DNA of 64,000 nt, taken from contig NW_003314268.1 of assembly GCF_000143415.4 (NCBI RefSeq), positions 604,128-668,127 on the forward strand, in the 5' to 3' direction. The notes under the pieces were generated by a model that worked only from the letters and a program-made list of their open reading frames with translations, was not told the DNA's origin and did not search any database. Both the position numbers and the translations under genes were made by a program. Every line of letters begins with the position of its first letter. Within the stretch, counting starts at the first letter, position 1. This document shows positions 12,029-23,059 of this stretch, piece by piece. The stretch is from Selaginella moellendorffii (Eukaryota > Streptophyta > Lycopodiopsida > Selaginellales > Selaginellaceae).

Positions 12029-12255
12029 CACATATCATGTGTTGATCCTTTTGTATCCCTTTTCTAGAGACTCACTTATTGCTTGCTTCGTGCTTGTTCC
12101 TTGAGCACTTTGTTGGGAGTTCCACTCCCGCTCTTAACCTTTCAAGTCGGAGCTTTTAATCCAAACATGTTACACTCGTTTGGTTTTCGTTTCGGCTACT
12201 ACCACATAGCATCCTTTCGGCTCCACTTTGGGGCTTAGGGATTTTGTGTCTCACA

Positions 12256-15200
12256 ACTCCACCACCCATAGATGAAGTTCGATATCCTCATCGAACAATA
12301 AACTATTTTATAAAATAATATTAACTCGTATTACCATTTCCATCCTTGGCCCCTCGCCAATATTGGTCAATGGTTTGATAGTGAAGGCTCACCATGCCTT
12401 GCCCATCCTCTAAGGGGCATAGTCTCTCCAACTCAAAGACTCATTCAACCACTTATGGTGGTTCTATCCTTTTATTGGTTTGGTTCTCACTAAATCTGCT
12501 AGAGACACCTTCTCTACTTCAATCCTACTACTCATGCTCAAGTACTCTCAGTTTCCATCAACATAACCTTTGCACTTTGGAACTTTTAATTTTGACTCCT
12601 CAGAGTCAATTTTCTATGTGCCTCCGACACCTTGCATTGTATATATAGTGTAACTCCACTTCCCCATTCTAAGAAATTCTCTACTTAAGGGCACCATCAT
12701 ATTCTTTTCGATTTCGTGCCACCTTTGGCACTATATTCCAGTTATCATAATTTGTGCTAGGGCTACCCACGGCCCTATCATTTGGCTACCTTACCACTCC
12801 CCCCCTTGGAGCTTCCACTTTTGCCAAATTGGAGTAATCGGGAATCCATCCTCGGAAAAACATTGCCTTTCCCACAATCCATTAGCACCCAACATATTAG
12901 TATTATTAGCCTAACTTTGCCATTTAGATTCTTTCCCATGATTCCTATGGCCTTTTTCTTAGTCAATAGTCTTTTGCTTTTATCCTTGATTGTTGCACCC
13001 AGCAACATAGGATTGTTACCTTCATTTTCAAGGTATCCTTTCGGTTCCATAGCAAACACTTTGCTTTGCCAAGTCCAGAGGGTGCTCACCCCTAGTACGT
13101 TTCTTTAGCATTTTCTACTGTGGGTTTTATCCACCACCCAACTTTGAGACCCTCCCTTGGATCTCTTATAGAGACTACTTTTCTTGGACTTACTATACCA
13201 TCACATTGACATAGCTCATTCCCTTAGGTGTTCTTCTCACTTGGTCACCTTAACTAAGCCACATCATCATCAATAGTTTGAATTAACACTTTTGAACTAG
13301 GAACTTTATCCCTTCACTTCACAAGAACCTTGTCCTTGTTTTAGCTATAAGACCACCTAGTGATCTAACCTTGGCACCTTAACAAGTTTGTCAATAGGTA
13401 CTAAGTCTTCCAGACCTTTAAGTTGTTGACCATAACCCCGGGGGCATCCCCCACACTTGGCGGTGCACCCAAGCCAACCCTTCCAGCCAAGGGTCCATGG
13501 CAACTGAGACTGGGTGTCCCCATCTCATTCACCACGTCCTTTGTGCCACTTACACCAAAGTGTTCAAGTTAGATATGCCAAGCTTTCACGCTAAGCAATC
13601 TAACCATGCATCACGACTCCGGGGCATCCCCCACTTGGCGGTGTGCCCAAGCTAGTCTCCTTACTAAAAGTCCATGACCACCAAAAAATGAGTGTCATCA
13701 TATTCCAAATTATCACCTCGCCCCAGTGAGTTGAGACTCGAACCCAAGCACTAAAGGGTCGGGACTCGAACCCAACCTCTGCATATGCATCTACGGACGG
13801 CATCACATCAAATGTTTGGCGTGACTCCCCACGCTGATGCACCAACTTATACTTAAAGCACGCTACAGATCACAACTTAGAAACTTAGTTCCTCCGCACT
13901 GACAAGCCCTCTCACTTGACAAGTTTGTGATCATGCATGGACTCCTCCATGCTCAGCCCCATGGGCCACCCCTTTGAAGTTAGCACCTTCAATTGGACTC
14001 TATCCACCGCCCAACTTTGAGACCCTCCCTTGGATCTCTTATAGAGACTACTTTCCTTGGACTTACTATGCCATCACATTGACATAACTCATTTCCCTTA
14101 AGTGTTCTTCCCACTTGGTCACCTTGACCAAGCCACACCATTATCAATAGTTTGAATCAACACTTTTGAACTAAAAACTTTATCCCTTCACTTCACAAAA
14201 ACCTTGTCCTTGTTTTAGCCATAAAATCACTTAGTGATCACACCTTAGCACCTTAATAGGTTTGCTAATAGATATTAGATCTTCTAGACCTTTAAGTTGT
14301 TCACCATAACCCCGGGGCATCCCCCACACTTGGTGGTGCACCCAAGCTAGCCCTTCCGGCTAAAGGTCTATAGCAACTGAGACTGGGTGTCCCCATCTTA
14401 TTCACCACATCCTTAGTGCCACTCGCACCAAGTGTTCAAGTTAGATATGCCGAGCCACACTAAGCAATTTAACCATGTATCACGACTCTGATGCATCCCT
14501 CGCTTGGCGGTGTGCCCAAACCAGTCTCCTCACTGAGAGTCCATGACCACTAAAAAATGAGTGTCCTCATATTCCAAACCATCACCATGCCCTAGTGATT
14601 TGGGACTCGAACCCAAGCACTAGAGGGTCGGGACTCGAACCCAACCTCTGTATATGCATCTACGGATGGCATCACACAGGATGCCTGGCGTGACTCCCCA
14701 CACCAGTGCACCAACATGTAATTAAATCGTGCTATAGATCACAACTTAGGAACTTAGTTCCTCGATAATATGCATAGATTCCTCCATGCTCGGCCCCATA
14801 GGCCACCCCTTTTGAAGTTAGCACCTTTAATTAGGGGATTTGTTCCCCTGACTTGCCAATCTCACTTAGCAAGTCATCCAACCACCGTAACATGGTTCAT
14901 GCATAAGTATGAAAGTCTTTAACCATCGACTTTCGTTCAAAGCCCTCTTCTTTTAACACTCAGGAACTACTTCCCCAACTTTGATAGCCTCGCCTCATGG
15001 CCAGCTTTGAGACCACGCTTCTGCTATGCCACTTTGATTTCGTGCACTCTAGGAACCATTTACATTTGGCTTTCTAGGTACTTATCTACCTAGAATTATC
15101 TTTAGGAACCTTCAAGGAACTCTATTCTTTAGCTCCCAATAAGAAGTTTTAGGTAGTTACCTTTTACCAATTTAACTAATTATTTTGCACCTTTTGCTTA

Positions 15201-15330
15201 GTTGCCTCATAGTTGTCAAGTCCTACAACTCATTGCTAGTGCTTCCACACCTCCATCATTATTTGGGTCACCACACTCTAACCGTATACCTTCCAGCTTA
15301 GGCTATGCCATTCCTGTTCCCATGAAAAAA
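12256..15330 (-). mobile_element. 3' untranslated remnant of the diverged chromovirus
   Basis: The region begins with the polypurine tract and the hairpin GTTCGAT...ATCGAAC (12287-12307), as in the young element at 21652-21700. It holds the same CCCCGGGGGCATCCCCCAC...TGTCCCCAT block (13436-13530, 14310-14400; young copy 21730-21830). No pol frame survives. A large tandem duplication (13131-14842) is part of it. The right edge is set where this similarity fades. Confidence 0.6.
13131..14842. repeat. Tandem duplication, 873-bp period
   Basis: Unit 1 (13131-14003) and unit 2 (14004-14842) begin with CCACCACCCAACTTTGAGAC and CCACCGCCCAACTTTGAGAC and stay alignable to the words GAAGTTAGCACCTT. 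Unit 2 lacks about 30 bp near 14765. The duplication lies in the chromovirus-derived 3' region and carries two copies each of the TTCGAGT-loop hairpins. Confidence 0.85.
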
Positions 15331-17480
15331 CTTTAAAGAGTATAAATCTGGCATGTTGCATTATTATATTAAATATATTGTACTAAATTAATCTATGAAT
15401 GGATGAATCCTCATCCATAAATTTGTTTTTTATTGTGTATGAACCTAAATTACAAGCATGTGCTCTAAATGTCATTGAGTAGTATTTGCATATATGGATA
15501 AAACTCAACTCATATTAAGAATCAAAACTATGTCATTGAAAAATTATTATTACTAACATCGCCTAACACTTTGACAAACTATTGATATTTTATATGTGAT
15601 CAGATATCTTAGATCTCCATGCTAAAGTAGACTGTCATTCACTCTACTTTCTGTAAAAACCTTAATGCCAGCATCTACTTTAAGCCTAACCCAACTTTCA
15701 TCACAGCTATTCATTGTGGAGTAAATCTTATATGTCCATTTCTTTCTACAATTATTTGCAAGCAATTTACAATTTCTACTCCATGCTAGATTTGATCACA
15801 TGACAAAATCCTTTTGAGTATAGCCTAATAATAAACCTCATAATAGAGGGTTGCCATAATATGACTATACCATAATGTGGAAATAATGTGATAGCTGTGG
15901 AATTGATCACAATACAAAATTATAAATGAGAATTATGTGTTTTCTTGCACATTATAGAATCTTGTCATAAAATATAAGATTCTAAAAATCATAAATTTAT
16001 ATAATTATTTTGCTTATTTTACATATTTATATTATTTTTGTCCTATAAAGGTGTTATTTCTAAAACAATGTGACAAATAATTTATTATAGGTGATAGATA
16101 GTAGTACACAGATGGAATATATTGAAATGAGTACGGAATAATAAGATGATTTCTAGCATTAATGAAGTACTGAAAATATGTACAATATTTAAGACTAAGA
16201 TATTTCTATTATATAATTTGTTTGCAACAGTTGATTGATAGTAGATCTTAGAATAAAATCAGTTTTATCTTTCACATTATAGCACATGTTTGAGATGATA
16301 TTTCTTTCTGTTCTGCTAAAAGTTAGTCTATAATAACTTTGAGCATGCTTTTGAATTTGATGTATACAAACTTTTAATATTGTAAAACATATTCCTCTAT
16401 ACTTCATATAGACCTTATTATAATAGTGTTAATTGATGGTAGATCCTAGAATAAAATCACCCTTACTTTTCACATAATGGCATATTAGTAATGGCACATG
16501 TTTGAAGTGACATTTCTTTTCGTTCTAATTCTAAATACTCTACATGATAACTTTGAGCATGTTTTTGAATCCAATGTAAAGATTAAAAGACAATATAGAC
16601 TTTTAATATTGTATAAAAATATAGTTTTTTTATACTTTTGATAAACCTTATTATAAAAGCTTAGACTTCCAAAACCTAAAGGCAACAAAATGGAAAGCTT
16701 TCTTTTGCATTACCAAGATCATTTAAAGCTTTCTTTCTCCTAAAGTGTTGTTTCAGAAAGTTTTTTTTACTAACGTTTTAATTTTTCTCTTAATTTTATA
16801 TCATTGGAGGCTGTGATTTGCAACAATACCAATGTAATTGAATGATCAGAGTTTCTTTTTTTAGGTGTGAGTGAATGTAATACACTCTATCTCTCTCCCC
16901 TTCAGCCAACTAAAAAAGGGGCAATTGCTTGATAAGAGAGCCCTTACTGACTATTTTATCCTCATTTATCCCCCAAAGTTTCAAGGATCCACAATGATAA
17001 TATATCCAAATCTCATCTCATAATCATATGTGCTACAGTGAAGGTAAATAGCATTGGGATTTACAATATTCTAAGTCCAAGGAGATTTGAGTTTTTGGAT
17101 CTCCAATCAAAATGGGAAGTTGTGATCATACCAAAGCAAATATGAAGCAAGAGTCGGTAATCATCATTTCCTCCTCTTTGAGTTCAAGTGGAGATGCTAG
17201 TTTAATGGTAGCCATGAATTTGCCAACTCTGACTTCATTGATATTCAAAGTTGTTTGCAATACTTTATAGTTTTCCCACCTCTCTATTGACATGTGCTCA
17301 TTTTTGCATATGCCAAGCTCCCATCCACATACAATAGCAACATTTTCTTTAAATTAATACCTTTTTTCAACTCAAGAAAAAGGGGCTAAGTAAAACATCC
17401 ACAACTGATGCAAGATCAAAACCACACACTTTTAGTATTTTGAAAGCACAGTACCCATAGTTCATTGTGATAGATATTTA
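15331..17480. other. A+T-rich region without recognised gene
   Basis: Nothing coding can be supported. A tandem duplication of about 200 bp lies at 16232-16640. The rest is unique A+T-rich sequence with short chance frames. Confidence 0.5.
16232..16640. repeat. Diverged tandem duplication, about 200 bp
   Basis: Two units share GGTAGATC(T/C)TAGAATAAAATCA, TTTGA(G/A)(A/G)TGA(T/C)ATTTCTTT, ATAACTTTGAGCATG and ACTTTTAATATTGTA in the same order. Unit 1 starts near 16238 and unit 2 near 16436. Confidence 0.7.
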
Positions 17481-17486
17481 GATTGT

Positions 17487-20200
17487 GTGAATGAAGCATG
17501 CAATCGAAAGTGCGGTAAAAATTCTATTTTTTTTAAGGATTTGCAATCAATCCTCCCATCAATGACACTATTTGTGTTAAATTTAAGTGCTAGTTTTGCA
17601 AGAATGCTCTATTGTGTTATGCCATTTGCAGGGCCAAGGTGTACTACTTTCTTCCATATGATGGAGAGGCTGGTAGAGATATTGGCACACATGCATATCC
17701 AATGCAGAAAAGGATACAAAGGAGTTCAATCAATCATTTCAAAGATACAATATAAATAGAAATTATGAGAAACTCATCTGCAACTCTAAAACATATTCAA
17801 AATACAATGGTAAAGGATTTTATTGCAAGAACTCTACTCAATTCAAGTTGCAAGAAGACTCAACTGGACGAGGCTAGCTTGTGGGAGTTACTACAATGCG
17901 TGCAACTTGCAATTAGCCTCACAAGGTAGGAAAATAATAATATATATTATCAATAATATCTCTTTTACATTTTGATTTATTTAGGATAAAATCTTGGATG
18001 TGTGAATCTTGAGAGAGCAAAAAATTGACTCTATCCTTAAACTAAAATGGACTTATCCTTATGAGTTTATCTATGGGAGTTTATTTCCAGATCAAGTCAT
18101 TAGTGAGCAAGAGCACCCTTCCATTTTCAAAATGTCTACCATGAGCCCCCCCTTTAATGTAAATCTTATCTCTCGAATGGATATGTCTGGGTCAAGTGAC
18201 CTTACTAATGCATGAGTACATTTTGACTATATGGAGCGGGTATTAGGTTGGACAACCATGGGAGCTCATGTGTATGATCTAAGGTAATTATTTTTTCTCA
18301 TTGTCTTAAAATGGTTAAGTATTGCCTTTTCATATCAAACTTGGCAATTGTAATAGTAGAGTTTAAAGTACAAGACTAGATGGCCCAGGAAATAGTTTAG
18401 AAATCCCTCTCTAACTTTGTACTGAAGCAAATTGGTAAATCTACCAAATTTTACAATTTCATGGTAGATGGGGCTAGGGCTAATTGGAATGGTGTTCGAG
18501 CATTTTTTGGGAATGGTCAACCTCTAGAAGGTCATGAGAAGATTTATGAGTTCCATTGAGCTTAAAGGCTAAACTAATATTGCCACCCTATCAAGCCAAA
18601 TTTTCAATTAGTGTTTAAGGAGTTGTGCAAACAATGGCAGGCTACACCTTCTGAAAAAGAGCATGAAGCAAAAGCAAATGAGATTTGAATGTGGTGGTAT
18701 GAAGATAACCATATGGATGTAAGTTGTCTACCACAACTTAAGTCATGGTTGAGGTGGTGGGAAGTTAAGATGTTCCAATGGGGATATCACCCTCTTTAAG
18801 TTGGTTTTTCTCTTTTCTTCTCTTTTTATTACCTTTTGATATTTTTTTTTTTCATTAAGACCAACCACTTAAGGATCTTGTATACACCCCAACTATAAAT
18901 CTCTCAAAGAGTAAGAATTGGAGTTAGCATTTTTTTGAGGCAAGGAAAGGGAAGATAAGTCTATATGAAGCATGTCTATCGGACTAGATACGCATTATAA
19001 AATAGTCTTCAAAAGTATTAGCATTTAAGGAAGGAAGATACATGTGAACAGAATCTTTAGTTGAGATGTTACATGATTGGATAAAGAAGAAAGTGACTCC
19101 ATCAAAATGAACAATGGCAACTGTAGTGTAGGAAGTGGTCTACAGCACATCTATAGAATACAATTCTTAGGCTTCTAATAGTGATATGAAAACTATCCGC
19201 TCAAAGCGTCACTTTTCCTTTGCTGGTGAAGATGTTAGTATGGACTAAGCTCTCACAAACTTGATGTTGAGTATCATTTTACTCCAAGACACTACCTCTA
19301 GATTGAGCCAACTTAAATGGCTAATGAAAAGAGTGTATCACAACAGGTTGAAATTGCTTATTATAGTGTGGAGATAAAGCAATAGGCAATCTGCTACATG
19401 CTAGAAAAATCCAATATAAAGTGTGTAGGGATGCTTTTGAGGGGCAAATGTTAAGCTTGAATCTATAGTGATAAATCTACTTATATTTCCATGGGGAACG
19501 AAAACAAATAGGATTTTCAAGATGGTGCTGGCTATATTGCTACAACACAAATGCCAACCATACAAAACAGCTTGAAGATACTATAGTGACTAAACCTAAT
19601 GCAATACTTAAAGAATGGCCAATTACTAATGGGGCCATGCTCATCTCAGATGAAATTAAAAACTTTAAAAAATTTGGTTTCAATCTTGAAAGGAGAGTTA
19701 AAGACATGAGTGATAGAATTGAGACTATTCCTACAGAGATGCATAGGAGGTCAACAAGAAAAAGGTAAAGCAGTTAAATTTATTAGTAGCATCTCCAAGC
19801 AGAAGCAAGGTAAAATAAGCTTGACTCAAATGCTTGAGTGTGTGATTTTGTCAGTGATAAAACATTGTCAAGATATGGCATTTTCTTTTGTTTTTCTAAT
19901 ATTTGAAGAGTTGGCCAGTCATGGAGTGGAGAAGTGATGAGATTCTAGAAAATATTCAGAAGAAGTATATTCCAAGAGTTCATGACAAGAAGAAAGGAAG
20001 TTAAGAGAAGTTAGGGAAGAAAGGAGAATGACAAGTGAAGCTTGTCATGAGTAAGAGAGGCAGAACAATGGAGCACAGCATAGAGTCGATGTAGTGATGT
20101 GGCGTATTCGAGTGCAGCAACGTGTGGAACTAGCAAGGTTATCTAGTGAGCAGTGAGTGAGTACAATGTGCCCACACTATGGGCAAGAGTGGATTAGGCT
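17487..20200 (+). pseudogene. Mutator-like (MULE) transposase relic
   Basis: The clear part is 18220-18800. On the plus strand it reads GAHVYDL, then FMVDGARANWNGVRAFFGNG, then a His after GHEKIYEF, then KELCKQWQATPSE, WWYED and LRWWEVKMFQWGYHPL. This resembles the transposase/SWIM-adjacent part of MULE-like proteins of mosses and lycophytes (recognition from memory). Several stops and frame breaks interrupt it. Flanking short frames (17487-17759, 19586-19937) may be more distant pieces of the same element. No terminal inverted repeats were found. The chromovirus at 20506 inserted just downstream. Confidence 0.5.
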
Positions 20201-20500
20201 GCTAGCTGAAGTTTTAGCTGATTTGTTAGAGGAATAAAAGCTTTTGTTCCTATGCAGCTCTTGGAGTACGAGTTTAGGGTTCTAGTTGGACTTTTAGATG
20301 TCAAATTCTCTCCATAAAGTACATCATTACACTTATATAGGAGTACATAGTCAAAATAGAAGGTGAAGAGTATATAATTGTCATTCAAGACCTTCTTTTT
20401 TGCACATGTCTGGACTTTACGATGTGCAAGGAACATGGAAAAGCATATACTCTTTACAAGTATATGTACTACATCTTCATCAACATCTTGCACTAGGGCC
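20201..20500. other. Spacer before the chromovirus insertion
   Basis: No gene is recognised. A minus-strand frame (20194-20532) runs into the LTR and has no motif. The last five bases before the LTR (20501-20505, CTAAA) are the left target-site duplication of the chromovirus. Confidence 0.5.
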
Positions 20501-20505
20501 CTAAA

Positions 20506-21651
20506 TGTCAGCCACAAATTTTTCCTTTCCAATTTGCCAGCTTACTTCATCTATCCGTCCGACACTGCCTTGGCTTTTGCTAAGTTCCCTCGCCAAGGTT
20601 CTCGCCTATGGTACCAACTCCTACTTGGTCCTACTTGGTTTCAGCTACTCACTACACGAGCAATGGAGTGTTAACCATCCATCCATGGATTCCCAATCTC
20701 TCTCAATCCCCCTCCCCGGGTTAGACTGGACTTAAGGTTCTGCTACACTCCCCGCAAGCACAAGTAGCCAAGCACACCAAGCTTCTAGGTTCCTAACATC
20801 CCTTGGTACCACAAGACTTGATCATGGGACCCTCTAAATCCCAAGTCTTGAGTGCAACACTTGCTTCAGGACGCTGGGGCAAAACACCGTGGCCTAGCGG
20901 CCCGGTATGGGTACTTCTACCCCCCCACTTCCATCCCGAAGGAAGGCCCAAACCCCTAGGAAGGGCGAGGACCAATGAGCCGCATGGTACTCAAGTGGGG
21001 CACCACTCCACATGAGCCGGGANNNNNNNNNNNNNNNNNNNNNNNNNNNNNNNNNNNNNNNNNNNNNNNNNNNNNNNNNNNNNNNNNNNNNNNNNNNNNN
21101 NNNNNNNNNNNNNNNNNNNNNNNNNNNNNNNNNNNNNNNNNNNNNNNNNNNNNNNNNNNNNNNNNNNNNNNNNNNNNNNNNTTCAAAACTGGTTCCTGGA
21201 CCTCACTATCCGTACTATACTTTTGGAACCCCTGCAAGCCCCCCCCCCCTTGGGAGACGCACGCTTTGGGCTTTCACCCCTTGACCCGTATTAGTATTTG
21301 GACTTAGTCTCTGGCTTGATCTCAGACTCGATTTCGGATCTGACTTCGGATTCGGTCTCGGACTCGATCTCGGACTCGATCTCGGACCCGATCTCGGACC
21401 CGACCTCGTACTCGACCTCGGACTCGGTCTCGGACCCGATTTCGGATCTCGGACTCCGTCTCAAACTCGGTCTCGAACTCGGTCCCCGAGTCGGCCTCGG
21501 ACTCGATTTTGGACTCTATCTCGAACTCGGTCTCCGAGTTGGTCTTGGACTCAATCTTCAACTTGGTCCCATCCGATGAACTCTTTATCATTTTGGTCAT
21601 GCTTTCGGGGTTCCTTTAGCTTACGACACCTCGGCAAGTTGGTTCCTTACA
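20506..21651 (-). repeat. 3' LTR of the chromovirus (contains assembly gap)
   Basis: It matches 33531-34677 end to end. 159 N at 21023-21181 replace the middle. It carries the poly-C tract (21240-21249) and a CTCGGACTCGATCTCGGA-type array (21300-21570). Confidence 0.95.
21023..21181. other. Assembly gap (159 N)
   Basis: A run of N within the 3' LTR. The other LTR copy (34044-34205) suggests what is missing is ordinary LTR sequence. Confidence 1.
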
Positions 21652-21665
21652 ACTCCACCACCCAT
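21652..21665 (-). other. Polypurine tract of the chromovirus
   Basis: On the minus strand ATGGGTGGTGGAGT lies directly before the TG start of the 3' LTR, the position where plus-strand DNA priming occurs. The same tract is kept at 12256-12269 in the diverged copy. Confidence 0.8.
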
Positions 21666-21934
21666 AGAAGAAGTTCGATGCCCACATCGAACGTCTCTCT
21701 TTTGATCCTACGACTTGTTGACCATGTCTCCGGGGGCATCCCCCCACTTAGCAGTGTGCCTAAGTTAACCTCCCCGGCCAAGAGCCCATGACAACAGAAT
21801 ATAGGTGTCCCTATACTCCTCACCTCACCACACCCTAGTATGGGGTCGGGACTTGAACCCAGCCTTGCTTTACTAGGGGGTTGGGACTCGAACCCAACCT
21901 CCGTAGCATACGTCTACGGATTCGACATCCCTAC

Positions 21935-23059
21935 TGTAGCGCACATGGTTTTGACCCTTTATCCTATGGTGATTTACCATAGGATAACACTACGAAGCGA
22001 ACCCTCCTTGTGCCACGTGACAGATGCCACGTGTCACATGCCACGTGTCCATGCCACTTGTCCACGGGAACCCGAGGTTCAGGGCCTTGGGCCACTGAAC
22101 GAAGGAACGGTGCCAAACTCCCAAACATGGAGCCAAGGAGTGACGGAACCGAACCACGGAGCCACTCCCAAGCATGAAGCCCAAGGAGCGAAGGGACAGG
22201 AGCCCGGAGCAACTTGGAACAGTCCTAGAGTAACCAGCATCCCAATGCCAGGACCAGCACGCAAAACGGAGCCAAACGGAGTCTGGCGCTATTTCAGCAT
22301 ACCGGTGGCCTAACGCAAGGACATGGGTACTCCACTAACTAGCATGGAATGGAACTTGGGCTTAGACCTAAGCCGGACGCAGAACAAGGACAGGCACGCA
22401 AGCGGGAGCTAGACTATGCCTCAGGTTGGTCGGCCATGCCCGACCTACCCACTATCCCTACTATACATTTGGAACCCCCTATATCCCCCCCCCCCCTTGA
22501 GGAACACACGCTTTGGGCTTTCACCCCAAGCCTCCCTTAGTATCAGGAGTTAGTCTCTGGGACAAGCTCGAAACTTACTAAATATGGAATGTCCCTAGAT
22601 TGCGAATTTGGACATGGGACGAACACCATTGTGTTCAGGACGATCTCTACATTCTGTAGATATGCCAAATGAGCAAATCTGGACACTTCCCATAAATAGC
22701 ATTTGGGACCGAAATGAGACCAACACAAAGGGCATGATAGCGAGGGTGTTTGGCAGACACGGTAAGCTATCATCTAGCAATATTGAGGGACCAAGCTCAA
22801 TATCACGGGGGTTCCCAACACTAGCAAGTGCAAGTCAACGAATGAGTTTCTCTAACCAGGTCAAGTATGCTTGACAAATAGCACGTAGGAATTCCGTCCT
22901 TATGCCCATCTGGTCAAGTGCACACGCGAAGACCAGTTTCTCAACTAGCTTAGGCGGAGACTGATAACAGGCCCAGCAATACCGACCTCCTGCCATCGTG
23001 GCAGTAAGGTAAGAGTGTCCGTAAGGACTAGTCGACAGGTAACTTTCGATACCCGAAGT
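21935..23059 (-). repeat. 3' LTR of the nested element (13 bp short)
   Basis: It is identical in layout to 27435-28577 but stops at CCCGAAGT. The last 13 bases of the family end (CACATGCGCGACA in plus orientation) are missing and unrelated sequence follows. An 8-bp deletion near 22002 also separates the copies. Confidence 0.9.

Larger units (their letters stand above)
9364..12255 (-). mobile_element. Diverged chromovirus LTR, interrupted by a solo LTR
   Basis: This is an older relative of the LTR at 33531-34677. It shares a block like ACTATACTTTTGGA...GCTTTGGGCTTTCACCC (10232-10306) and a segment near 9790 matching the 'CATAAGACTTGATCATGGGACCCTCT' region of the younger LTR. It ends TCTCACA at 12255, directly followed by the same polypurine tract (minus strand ATGGGTGGTGGAGT, 12256-12269) as the young element. 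The solo LTR 10889-12028 is inserted in it. Its left border is uncertain; I place it at the junction with the gypsy pol fragment. Without the insert it would be about 1.75 kb, longer than the young LTR. Confidence 0.6.

Noticed and set aside
13733-13785. tRNA gene suggested by GGTTCGAGTCCC
   Set aside because: Only a T-arm-like hairpin is present; no acceptor stem, anticodon arm or A-box at proper spacing.
22608-22874. Repeated 88-codon open frame (also 28113-28379)
   Set aside because: It lies inside the LTR copies and overlaps minus-strand frames; no motif and not kept in the older LTR at 829-1938.
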